Assembly (NCBI RefSeq): GCF_963674925.1
Contig: NZ_OY771647.1
Span: 3,115,501-3,179,500, forward strand
Direction of reading: 5' to 3'
Origin: an uncultured Draconibacterium sp.
GTDB lineage: Bacteria; Bacteroidota; Bacteroidia; Bacteroidales; Prolixibacteraceae
Length of the DNA stretch: 64,000 nt
Below the pieces are notes generated by a model that did no database searches, was not told where the DNA came from, and saw only the letters and a list, made by a program, of their open reading frames with translations. The first letter of the stretch is position 1, and each line of letters begins with the position of its first letter. Shown here one piece after another: positions 17,563 to 25,594 of this stretch. The position numbers and the translations under genes are program-made.

Positions 17563-18852
17563 ATGAAGATAAAAGGATTCAGATGGTGGATAATTGGCTT
17601 AATCTTTTTAGCCACCGTTATTAATTATATCGACAGAAGCGCCCTGAGTATCATGTGGGGTGGAGCAGATATTAGCGGATCTATTGCTCAATCGTTGGGT
17701 TTAACAAAAAACGATTATGCATTAATTTCTAATGTATTTATGGTTGCATACGCACTGGGACAATTGTTCTCGGGCAAAATATTCGATAAGGTGGGTACAC
17801 GTATCGGATATGTCTTAAGTATTGGTATTTGGGGACTTTCTTCATTCATGCATTCAATGGCACGCGGAGTTTTATCCTTAAGTATTCTTAGAACAACATT
17901 GGGTATTTCCGAAGCCGGTAACTGGCCAGGAGCTGTAAAAAGTAATGCCGAATGGTTTCCAATAAAAGAAAGAGCTATTGCACAGGGGCTTTTTAATGCC
18001 GGAGCATCAATCGGTTCTGTAATAGCACCCTTGATTATTGGTTTCTTATTTGTAGCCTATGGATGGAGAACCACATTTATGGTAGTCGGATCATTCGGAT
18101 TACTTTGGATTATTCCATGGTTGATAATCAACAAGACGAGTTTAAAGAAACACCCTTGGGTAACTGAACATGAAAGACAATACATTCTTGCAGGACAGAG
18201 TATTGCTGATCAAAAAGCGGATGATACAACTAAAGGATTGAGTCTAAAGCAAATTCTTTCACACCGCGAATCATGGTCAATAGTTGTGGGACGTTTTTTT
18301 CTTGAGCCAATTTGGTGGCTATTTGTAACATGGATGCCTATTTATCTTTTTGATACTTATGGATTTAATGTGAAAGAAGTCGCCTTATTCCTGTGGGTGC
18401 CTTATGTTGGTGCCGCTGTTGGAAGTATCGCAGGAGGTTATGTCTCCGGTAGAATTATTGCTAAAACCGGGTCGATAAATAAAGGACGTAAAACAACCAT
18501 TGTAATTGGTGGAGCGATAATGCTGGCAGGATTGATCGCAACAATTTTATTTGGCGATACAGCTTTAAAATTTGTACTCATTGTTTGCACCGTGTTATTC
18601 GGGTTCCAGTTTGCAATTGGTAATGTACAAACTTTACCAAGTGACTTTTTCAGCGGAAAATCAGTTGGGTCGTTGGCAGGATTAGGTGGTATGATCGGAG
18701 TGTTCTCAGTGATCGTAATGAACTTTGTTGTTCCTGTTGTAGCCAAAATATCTTACACGCCGGTATTTATTGCTATTGCCGTATTTGTTCCACTTGGAGT
18801 AGGTGCCATTTATTTCTTTGCCAGAGATATCAAGCCGGTAGATGAAAAGTAA
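17563..18852 (+). CDS. MFS hexuronate-type transporter (ACS family)
   Basis: This 429-residue, 12-TM major facilitator protein of the anion:cation symporter group includes ExuT-like hexuronate carriers. Diagnostic features are INYIDRSALS in TM1, the loop motif GKIFDKVGTRIGY between TM2 and TM3, and GISEAGNWPGAVKSNAEWFP near TM4, a signature common to hexuronate and alginate-monomer transporters. It should bring unsaturated uronate or DEH across the inner membrane for the reductase and kinase encoded downstream. An 82-base gap with a hairpin separates it from the SDR gene. Confidence 0.88.
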   Translation: MKIKGFRWWIIGLIFLATVINYIDRSALSIMWGGADISGSIAQSLGLTKNDYALISNVFMVAYALGQLFSGKIFDKVGTRIGYVLSIGIWGLSSFMHSMARGVLSLSILRTTLGISEAGNWPGAVKSNAEWFPIKERAIAQGLFNAGASIGSVIAPLIIGFLFVAYGWRTTFMVVGSFGLLWIIPWLIINKTSLKKHPWVTEHERQYILAGQSIADQKADDTTKGLSLKQILSHRESWSIVVGRFFLEPIWWLFVTWMPIYLFDTYGFNVKEVALFLWVPYVGAAVGSIAGGYVSGRIIAKTGSINKGRKTTIVIGGAIMLAGLIATILFGDTALKFVLIVCTVLFGFQFAIGNVQTLPSDFFSGKSVGSLAGLGGMIGVFSVIVMNFVVPVVAKISYTPVFIAIAVFVPLGVGAIYFFARDIKPVDEK

Positions 18853-18869
18853 AAATCAATAATATAATG

Positions 18870-18904
18870 AGTTTCATCCCTCAAATTAAAAGAATGATGA
18901 AACT
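18870..18904 (+). other. Intergenic hairpin before the SDR gene
   Basis: AGTTTCATC and GATGAAACT form a 9-bp stem around 17 bases, with no T-run. It lies in the 82-base gap between the MFS carrier and the DEH reductase and may be an mRNA processing or stability element rather than a terminator. Confidence 0.35.
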
Positions 18905-18934
18905 TGAAATAAAAACATTAAAAAAATAGAGATT

Positions 18935-19690
18935 ATGAGTTCAAAAGTAGCATTAATTACCGGTGCAACTGGTGGTATTGGTTTTGCGGTGGCAAAACAA
19001 TTAGGGAAAGATGGGTATACTGTAGTTTTAAATGGTATTGAAGACGAAGCTGGTGCTGAAAGAGTAAAAGAGTTAGCGGCTGAAGGAATTACAGCAGAGT
19101 ACTATGGCTTTGACATGACAGACTCGGCAGCTGTAACGGAAAACATTACAAAAATTGGCAAAAAGTATGGGAAGATAGATGCTTTGATTAACAATACCGG
19201 AGGTATTGGCGTAAGAGCTCGTTTTGAAGAAATGACTGATGAGCAATACAAGTTTGTTATGGCTCTTAATTTGGATTCGGTTTTTTATGCTTCAAGAGCA
19301 GCTATCCCTTTCCTTAAAAAGGGTGAAAATGCATCTATTATCAACTATACTTCGAATGCAGCCTGGAATGGAGCAGGACCAGGTGCCGGTATTTATTCAG
19401 CTTCTAAAGGTGGTGTGCAATCAATTACGCGTGCCTTGGCTAAAGATTTGGCAGAATATGGAATTAGAGTAAATGCTGTTTCGCCGGGTACTATCGATAC
19501 GCCCTTCCATGCGCAAATTAAAGCGACTAAACCAGAGCTTTTTGCTTCCTGGAAAAACAGTGTGTTATTAGGACGATTAGGTGAGCCGGAAGAAGTGGCC
19601 GGTGTTATTTCTTTCTTATTAAGCGATGCTGCATCTTTCATCACTGCCGAAACCATTCAGATTGGTGGAGGACAGGCATTGGGAATATAA
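18935..19690 (+). CDS. SDR-family reductase, probable DEH reductase
   Basis: This 251-residue classical short-chain dehydrogenase has the cofactor-binding TGATGGIG (about 8-15), the structural NNTGG, catalytic Ser in NYTSNA, and the YSASK Tyr-Lys pair. The C-terminal IQIGGGQALGI is normal for the family. Alginate-degrading bacteria reduce 4-deoxy-L-erythro-5-hexoseulose uronate (DEH) to 2-keto-3-deoxygluconate with an SDR of this type. Its position right after KdgF and the uronate carrier makes that the likely role. NADH or NADPH preference cannot be decided by eye. A second SDR at 21924 could share or take this role. Confidence 0.82.
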   Translation: MSSKVALITGATGGIGFAVAKQLGKDGYTVVLNGIEDEAGAERVKELAAEGITAEYYGFDMTDSAAVTENITKIGKKYGKIDALINNTGGIGVRARFEEMTDEQYKFVMALNLDSVFYASRAAIPFLKKGENASIINYTSNAAWNGAGPGAGIYSASKGGVQSITRALAKDLAEYGIRVNAVSPGTIDTPFHAQIKATKPELFASWKNSVLLGRLGEPEEVAGVISFLLSDAASFITAETIQIGGGQALGI

Positions 19691-19745
19691 AACCAGAGAA
19701 TAGATTTTTTGGTGGTTTGTACTTTATATAGATCACCTTTCGCAT

Positions 19746-19823
19746 AGTTTAGTTTAGTTAGTTTCAACAGCCGGATACACAAAAATCTTCTGACATAAAG
19801 TAGTTGTATTCGGCTGTTTTTTT
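19746..19823 (+). terminator. AGTTTAGTTTAGTTA element plus 14-bp hairpin and T-run
   Basis: AGTTTAGTTTAGTTA (19746-19760) precedes a hairpin with a 14-bp stem (AACAGCCGGATACA / TGTATTCGGCTGTT, one G-U) and a 25-base loop, then seven T. This is a textbook terminator or attenuator. The T-run ends only 3 bases before the start codon of the next gene. Confidence 0.8.
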
Positions 19824-19826
19824 AAG

Positions 19827-20585
19827 ATGAATGAATTAAGTTTTATACAATTGGCAATTTTAAGTGCAGCGGGTGTTGTTGCCGGTTTTATTAATGTTGT
19901 TGCCGGAGGAGGGTCATTAATAACACTTCCGTTAATGATATTTTTAGGACTACCACCGGTTGTGGCAAACGGTACTAATCGTATTGGTATTATCGCACAA
20001 AATATTGTAGCTGTTACGAATTTTTCACGAAAGGGCATATTTATCTATCCGTTTAGTTTATATGCAGGTGGGATAGCTATTATTGGTTCGATTCTTGGCT
20101 CACTTCTGGCAATAGATATGGACGACCAGTTATTTAACCGGATATTATCAATTGTTATGGTTGTCACGGGCATTACAATCTTACTCAAGAATAAAAAAGC
20201 AGCATCACACAGTATAATTCCGGTTGTGAAAAATAAGACAGTTAGTTTGGTCCTTTTTTTCTTTATCGGCATTTACGGTGGTTTTATACATGTTGGTATT
20301 GGCTTTTTGATGATTATGATATTGTCACGAATAAATCAGTTGTCGCTAAAATATGCAAATAGCATTAAGGTTTTTGTGGCACTGTTATTTAGTATTTCAT
20401 CAATTATTGTTTTTATCCTGAATGATGCCATAAACTGGAAAGTTGGTTTTGCACTGGCCATTGGAACATCGTTGGGTGGATATTTAGGAAGCCACTTCAC
20501 CATGAAAAAGGGCGATAAATGGATAAGGCTTATTCTAATTCTGGCCATCATAGTAATGGCAATAAAATTGTGGTTTTTTCAATAA
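19827..20585 (+). CDS. TauE/SafE (TSUP) family membrane transporter
   Basis: This 252-residue inner-membrane protein has 7-8 hydrophobic helices and the two TSUP half-repeats. The first carries GVVAGFINVVAGGGSLITLPLMIFLGLPPVVANGTNR, of which GGGSLITLP and NGTNR are family hallmarks. TSUP proteins export or import small anions such as sulfite, sulfoacetate or other organic acids. Within an alginate locus it may move an organic acid by-product, but nothing in the sequence fixes the substrate. The start codon lies 3 bases after a terminator T-run, so transcription must read through the hairpin. The kinase gene follows after 18 bases. Confidence 0.82.
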   Translation: MNELSFIQLAILSAAGVVAGFINVVAGGGSLITLPLMIFLGLPPVVANGTNRIGIIAQNIVAVTNFSRKGIFIYPFSLYAGGIAIIGSILGSLLAIDMDDQLFNRILSIVMVVTGITILLKNKKAASHSIIPVVKNKTVSLVLFFFIGIYGGFIHVGIGFLMIMILSRINQLSLKYANSIKVFVALLFSISSIIVFILNDAINWKVGFALAIGTSLGGYLGSHFTMKKGDKWIRLILILAIIVMAIKLWFFQ

Positions 20586-20603
20586 ATAATAATTAGTACA
20601 AAA

Positions 20604-21695
20604 ATGAAGATCAAATCAAAATCAGAATGTACTTACGATTGCATTTCACTGGGTGAAGTTATGCTTAGGCTTGATCCGGGAGAAGGTCGTATAAGAACTG
20701 CCCGTCAGTTCAGAGCCTGGGAAGGTGGTGGCGAATACAACGTATCACGTGGACTGAGAAGATGTTTTGGAAAAAGAACTGCTATTATTACTGCCCTTGC
20801 AGATAATGAAGTAGGAGCCTTAATTGAAGATTTTATGCTTCAAGGAGGATTGGATACCCAATTTGTAAAATGGATGGATTATGATGGCTGTGGCCGAACC
20901 GTACGAAACGGATTAAACTTTACAGAAAGAGGTTTTGGTATTCGCGGTGCCAAAGGTGTTTCCGATCGTGGAAATACAGCGGCGTCTCAATTGAAACCAG
21001 GAGATATTGACTGGGAATATATTTTTGGAACACTAGGAGTACGTTGGATGCATACCGGCGGTATTTTTGCAGCATTGTCTGAAACTGCAGCGGAAACAGT
21101 TATCGAGGCAGTGAAAATTGCCAAAGAATATGGTACAATTGTTTCCTACGACTTAAACTATCGTCCATCGCTTTGGAAAGCCATTGGCGGCGAAGCTAAG
21201 GCTCAGGAAGTAAACCGTGAAATTGCCAAATACGTGGATGTTATGATCGGCAATGAAGAAGACTTTACGGCTTGTTTGGGACTGGAAGTTGCAGGTAATG
21301 ATGAAAACCTGAAGGAATTAGATCTTTCTGGCTACAAACGCATGATCGAAAATGCGATAAAAGAGTTTCCAAATTTCAAAGTAATAGCCACAACATTACG
21401 AACGGTAAAAACTGCAACAGTAAATTCATGGGGAGCAATTTGTTATTCCGATGGCGTAATACACGAAGCTGTTCACCGCGAAGATCTTGAAATAATGGAT
21501 CGTGTTGGTGGTGGCGACAGTTTTGCATCGGGATTAATTTATGGTTTCCTGGAATTTAACGACGGAGCAGAAGCTGTAGAATATGGAGCTGCACACGGAG
21601 CATTGGCCATGACGACACCGGGTGACACTACAATGGCCACTTTATCTGAAGTGGAAAAAATAATCGGAGGCGGAAGCGCACGTGTAGATAGATAA
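20604..21695 (+). CDS. PfkB-family sugar kinase, divergent KdgK paralogue
   Basis: This 363-residue ribokinase-fold kinase has an N-terminal SLGEVMLRLDPG strand, the sugar-contacting GGGEYNVSRGLRR segment and the ATP/anion-hole motif DRVGGGDSFASGLIYG near residue 295 with the catalytic Asp. It is longer than the second PfkB kinase in this locus (333 residues) and reads EYN where typical KdgK has EAN. It may phosphorylate KDG or a related deoxy sugar acid. The pair may divide work between isomers derived from alginate. It is cytoplasmic and probably co-transcribed with the TSUP gene. Confidence 0.78.
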   Translation: MKIKSKSECTYDCISLGEVMLRLDPGEGRIRTARQFRAWEGGGEYNVSRGLRRCFGKRTAIITALADNEVGALIEDFMLQGGLDTQFVKWMDYDGCGRTVRNGLNFTERGFGIRGAKGVSDRGNTAASQLKPGDIDWEYIFGTLGVRWMHTGGIFAALSETAAETVIEAVKIAKEYGTIVSYDLNYRPSLWKAIGGEAKAQEVNREIAKYVDVMIGNEEDFTACLGLEVAGNDENLKELDLSGYKRMIENAIKEFPNFKVIATTLRTVKTATVNSWGAICYSDGVIHEAVHREDLEIMDRVGGGDSFASGLIYGFLEFNDGAEAVEYGAAHGALAMTTPGDTTMATLSEVEKIIGGGSARVDR

Positions 21696-21757
21696 AAAGC
21701 TGGAAGACCGAAGTCTGAAGCACTTAGGATAGAACTACAATGGAGTTTAATCTAAAT

Positions 21758-21844
21758 ATCCCCGGGTTTTAGCCCGGGGATTCAAAGACTACAACAAAAA
21801 AGCGCATCTACAAAAGTAGTTTGAAAAGCAAAAGTTTCATGCGC
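21758..21844 (+). repeat. Palindromic, REP-like foldback element
   Basis: ATCCCCGGG / CCCGGGGAT (21758-21781, 6-base loop, no T-run) is followed by a nested foldback, GCGCAT (21802-21807) and ATGCGC (21839-21844), enclosing CTAC-aaaa-GTAG. The perfect GC palindrome followed by a second imperfect one resembles REP-type repeats or relics of IS200/IS605-like ends. No transposase is present nearby. Confidence 0.4.
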
Positions 21845-21923
21845 CGTAAATAGAACAGTAGCTTGAAAAGGCATCATGAATGGATTACCATAGAGTAGAG
21901 AACGAATATAAATCAACACAACA

Positions 21924-22685
21924 ATGAATAAACTAAAAGGTAAAAACGCATTTATAACCGGTTGCTCTCAGGGAATTGGGGCAGCTATTTCAAAAACATT
22001 AATAGAAGCAGGATGCAATGTTTGCATGCATTATTTCAGCTCCAATGAAGAGCCAATGAGGCTAAAAAAGATTGCCGAAGAAAACAACCAAAAGGCGGTT
22101 TGCTTACAGGCAGATTTAACAAAAGAACAGGAAGTTCAAAAATGCGTGAGCGAAGCAGTTGCAGCAATGGGCTCCTTTGATATTCTGATAAATAACTCAG
22201 GCTCGCTTGTAAAGCGAAGTTTTGTTGGAGATATTGAATTGGATTATTGGCAAAAGCTTATTGACATTAATCTAACAACGATGATGTTGGTGACCAAAGA
22301 AATGATACCGCATCTGAATCAGACGGATGGTTCGAGCATTGTTAATGTTTCTTCTTTAGCAGGGCGTGTAGGAGGCCATGCTGGCTCGTTGGTATATTCA
22401 ATGTGTAAAGGTGCTGTTCTAACCTGGAGCCGATCACTGGCTAAAGAACTGGCAGCGCAAAATATCAGGGTAAATTCAGTTGCTCCTGGATTTATCCAGG
22501 GAACAACTTTTCACGCAACACATACAACAAATGAGTCTGCAATGAAAACCATCGAATCTATTCCGTTGCAGCGCGCAGGTAATCCTGATGATGTGGCGCG
22601 TGCAGTCGTTTTTCTCGCTTCGGAATACGACGGATTTATTACAGGTGAAACACTCGATATTAATGGCGGGGTTTATTCGGCCTAA
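21924..22685 (+). CDS. SDR-family oxidoreductase
   Basis: This 253-residue classical short-chain dehydrogenase has cofactor motif TGCSQGIG (about 12-19), NNSG, catalytic Ser in VNVSSLAG, Tyr and Lys in YSMCKG, and the C-terminal TGETLDINGGVYS. It is clearly different from the SDR at 18935. Directly upstream of the KDPG aldolase (35-base gap), it could be an alternative DEH reductase or a 2-keto-3-deoxygluconate 5-dehydrogenase (KduD-like). The present evidence does not separate these. It has no signal peptide. Confidence 0.78.
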   Translation: MNKLKGKNAFITGCSQGIGAAISKTLIEAGCNVCMHYFSSNEEPMRLKKIAEENNQKAVCLQADLTKEQEVQKCVSEAVAAMGSFDILINNSGSLVKRSFVGDIELDYWQKLIDINLTTMMLVTKEMIPHLNQTDGSSIVNVSSLAGRVGGHAGSLVYSMCKGAVLTWSRSLAKELAAQNIRVNSVAPGFIQGTTFHATHTTNESAMKTIESIPLQRAGNPDDVARAVVFLASEYDGFITGETLDINGGVYSA

Positions 22686-22720
22686 AATATTAAATTATTA
22701 ATCATGTAAATAGTTAAGAA

Positions 22721-23392
22721 ATGGCAAGATTTTCAAGAATAGAAGTAGCATTAAAGATGAAAGAAACCGGCATGGTTCCGGTGTTTTATCATCAGGATAT
22801 AGAAGTGTGTAAGGCTGTTGTAAAAGCCTGTTACGATGGTGGAGCGCGAGTATTCGAGTTCACTAATCGCGGCGATTTTGCCACACTGCTTTTTGCAGAA
22901 TTAAATAAATGGAGTATTGAACATTGCCCGGAGATGATTATGGGTGTAGGTTCGATTGTAGACGAAGCCACAGCAGCCATGTACATTGCTTTGGGGACTA
23001 ACTTTGTTGTGGCTCCTTTAATCGATGAAGCCACAGCAAAAGTCTGTAACAAGCGCAAAATTGCCTGGAGTCCGGGTTGTGGTTCGGTTACCGAGATTGG
23101 CCAGGCACACGAGCTGGGAGCCGAGGTTGTAAAAATATTCCCGGGATCGCAGGTGGGCGGACCAAGCTTTGTAAAAGCCGTGAAAGGTCCAATGCCTTGG
23201 GCCAGTATTATGCCAACCGGAGGTGTTTCTTCAACAGAAGAGAATTTAAAAGGATGGTTTAACGCTGGAGTTACTTGTGTAGGAATGGGATCGCAACTTT
23301 TCCCAAAAGAGGTATTGGCAGAAAAGAACTACGGCTACATTACGGATAAATGTACCGAGGCTCTGGAAATCATCAACCGGTTGAAAAAATAG
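22721..23392 (+). CDS. kdgA: KDPG aldolase
   Basis: This 223-residue class I aldolase of the KDPG/KHG family has the catalytic Glu in VFEFTNRG near residue 46, the Schiff-base Lys in GAEVVKIFPG near residue 137, and the phosphate-binding MPTGGVS. It splits 2-keto-3-deoxy-6-phosphogluconate to pyruvate and glyceraldehyde-3-phosphate, the last step of the alginate monomer pathway laid out in this locus. Its gene lies between the second SDR and, 4 bases later, the second PL7 lyase. It is cytoplasmic and of normal length. Confidence 0.9.
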   Translation: MARFSRIEVALKMKETGMVPVFYHQDIEVCKAVVKACYDGGARVFEFTNRGDFATLLFAELNKWSIEHCPEMIMGVGSIVDEATAAMYIALGTNFVVAPLIDEATAKVCNKRKIAWSPGCGSVTEIGQAHELGAEVVKIFPGSQVGGPSFVKAVKGPMPWASIMPTGGVSSTEENLKGWFNAGVTCVGMGSQLFPKEVLAEKNYGYITDKCTEALEIINRLKK

Positions 23393-23396
23393 AAAA

Positions 23397-24488
23397 ATGA
23401 AAGTCAAAAAAACTATACCAATCTTTCAAACTATTTTAATAATAGGTTTTGTCGTACTCGTAAATAGCTGTTCAAATACGGCTAAAGAATCCAAAATAAA
23501 GGAAACTGAGGAGACTATTTATGCCAGTGAGGTTATTCCATTTTTCGAGCATTGGAATTTAATTTTAGGTGATGGATCAAATGTCGGTCAGGCAATTGAC
23601 TATGAGCACAAAGATTACTTTTATACGGCTAACGACGAGCAAGGCAACTGGGTAGTCTTTAAATCACCTAATGCCGGAGATACACACGGAACTTCGAACA
23701 ATACAAGAACCGAGTTGGCCCAATTAAAAAAATGGTATCCTGCAACTGCTGATGATAAGTTAACAGCCACACTTAAAGTAATGAATGTATCGGCGACCGG
23801 TGATACCAGAGTTGCTGCTTCGTATGCCGTTGTTGTGGGACAAATTCATAGTGCCGATGGGCATGAGAACGAACCGCTTAAAATCTTTTACAAAAAATTC
23901 CCTGGTCATTCCAAAGGTTCGGTCTTTTGGCATTATGAAATTAATACTGCAGGTGATGATAATGCCGGACGATGGGATTATTCAACCGCTGTTTGGGGCT
24001 ACGACTTCTCTGTTGTTGGTAGTGAAGTAAATACCTTCCCGGAAGAACCTGAGGATGGTATTGCTTTGGGTGAAGAATTTAGTTACGAAATAAAGGTGAA
24101 AGATGGTATGATGTACTTAACTTTTACCAGCGAAGGGCATGAACCCAAAACTTTTACAAAAAACTTAATAAAATCAGAATATATAAAAACGGCTGCTATT
24201 CCTGAGCAAACTCAAAATCTGTTTGTACCAATTGGTCAGGATGGAGTAGAACGTGAAAATGCCTATGCTGATGAAGGTTGTTTCTTTAAACTGGGTTGTT
24301 ACAATCAGACCAATGGATTATCTCCCGAGGTAAATAAAAACTGGTGTTCGGGTGCTGAAACGTTTGATGGCGATATTCAGAAACAGTATGAAACGGGAAA
24401 CTACGCCGAAGTTTGGTTTAAAACAGCAAGTATATCTATAAGTGAAGCAGCTGTGTCAAATCAAGGCTATTTCACGAAAAATGATTAG
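23397..24488 (+). CDS. PL7 alginate lyase, second copy, lipoprotein
   Basis: This 363-residue lipoprotein (VNSC, Cys25) belongs to PL7. Motifs are RTEL (104-107), QIH (149-151) and FFKLGCYNQ (296-304), the last a variant of the usual YFKAGxYNQ. It is about 65 residues longer than the PL7 at 7782, with a long acidic connecting segment (about 205-225, FPEEPEDG), and the two are only distantly similar. It probably represents another PL7 subfamily with a different cutting mode, giving the cell complementary activities. The gap to the aldolase gene is only 4 bases. Confidence 0.92.
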   Translation: MKVKKTIPIFQTILIIGFVVLVNSCSNTAKESKIKETEETIYASEVIPFFEHWNLILGDGSNVGQAIDYEHKDYFYTANDEQGNWVVFKSPNAGDTHGTSNNTRTELAQLKKWYPATADDKLTATLKVMNVSATGDTRVAASYAVVVGQIHSADGHENEPLKIFYKKFPGHSKGSVFWHYEINTAGDDNAGRWDYSTAVWGYDFSVVGSEVNTFPEEPEDGIALGEEFSYEIKVKDGMMYLTFTSEGHEPKTFTKNLIKSEYIKTAAIPEQTQNLFVPIGQDGVERENAYADEGCFFKLGCYNQTNGLSPEVNKNWCSGAETFDGDIQKQYETGNYAEVWFKTASISISEAAVSNQGYFTKND

Positions 24489-24552
24489 ATCAAAACCTGG
24501 AGGTTCCGAGATATCTGTAAGGTTTTACAACGAATCAATTTGAACTTATAGA

Positions 24553-25554
24553 ATGATAAAAAAACTAATAACATTTGGAGAAGTAATGATGCGGTTATCA
24601 CCTCCGGGCTATTCAAAGTTTTCGCAAGCTACTTCTTTCGAACTTGTATATGGAGGTGGCGAAGCAAATGTGGCAATTTCTTGTGCCTATCTTGGAATGA
24701 AAGCGGCTCACGTAACACGTTTCCCCGATAATGCCCTTGGGAAAGCTGCAACTCAATTTCTTCGCCAGCATTGGCTAAGCACCGAACATGTTTTTTATGG
24801 CGGTGATAAAATGGGCATGTATTTTCTGGAAAAAGGGGCAGTACACCGGCCCAGCGAAGTGATTTACGAACGCGAAGGTTCGGCTTTCTCTTTAATTGAG
24901 CCGTCGATGATAGATTGGGAAGATGTTCTGAAGGATGCCGATTGGTTTCATTGGACAGGTATTACGCCCGCAATTTCTGAAGGTACTGCAATGTGTTGTC
25001 TCGATGCAATTAAAACCGCGAACAAGATGGGTGTCACGGTCTCTGGAGATATAAATTCGCGCAAAAATATGTGGAAGTATGGTAAAACCATGCACGAAGT
25101 AATGCCCGAGCTGGTACAAAATTGTGACATCGTAATAACCAGCAGCACCGAAATTCATGAAATGTTCGGACTCGGTACTCCGGGAGGAAAATTTCGGATT
25201 TCGGCTAAAGCTTTAATGGAAATTTTCCCGAGGATTAAAAAAGTGGTTGGGAAAAACAGGGAATCAGTAAGTGCTTCTCACCAGCAAATACAAGGTAAGA
25301 TGTGGAACGGGAAGGAATATATTAAAACTGAAATATTAGACATTACCCACGTTATTGATCGCGTTGGTACCGGCGATGCCTTTGCATCTGGTCTGATCTA
25401 CGGTTTAATGCATTATGATGATGTTGAAGCCTTGAACTTTGCTTCAGCTGCTTGTGCACTAAAACATACTGTTCCCGGTGACGTAAATATGGTATCCCTG
25501 GAAAACGTGCTTAGTTTAATGGAAGGAGACACCTCCGGAGCACTTCGAAGGTAA
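24553..25554 (+). CDS. kdgK: 2-keto-3-deoxygluconate kinase (PfkB family)
   Basis: This 333-residue kinase reads as canonical KdgK: TFGEVMMRLSPPG at the N-terminus, YGGGEANVAISCAYLG at the sugar site, SGDINSRKNMW in the middle and DRVGTGDAFASGLIYG with the catalytic Asp near residue 280. It phosphorylates KDG at position 6 to give KDPG for the aldolase encoded just upstream. It is cytoplasmic. The second, more divergent PfkB kinase lies at 20604. The family fit is better for this copy, so the symbol is given here. Confidence 0.87.
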   Translation: MIKKLITFGEVMMRLSPPGYSKFSQATSFELVYGGGEANVAISCAYLGMKAAHVTRFPDNALGKAATQFLRQHWLSTEHVFYGGDKMGMYFLEKGAVHRPSEVIYEREGSAFSLIEPSMIDWEDVLKDADWFHWTGITPAISEGTAMCCLDAIKTANKMGVTVSGDINSRKNMWKYGKTMHEVMPELVQNCDIVITSSTEIHEMFGLGTPGGKFRISAKALMEIFPRIKKVVGKNRESVSASHQQIQGKMWNGKEYIKTEILDITHVIDRVGTGDAFASGLIYGLMHYDDVEALNFASAACALKHTVPGDVNMVSLENVLSLMEGDTSGALRR

Positions 25555-25594
25555 ATTGAATGATAGAAGAATAAAATTGATACAAAAAGAAAAT

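Noticed and set aside
24492..24526. AAAACCT / AGGTTTT foldback after the second PL7 gene
   Set aside because: It has a short AT-rich stem, a 21-base loop and no T-run.
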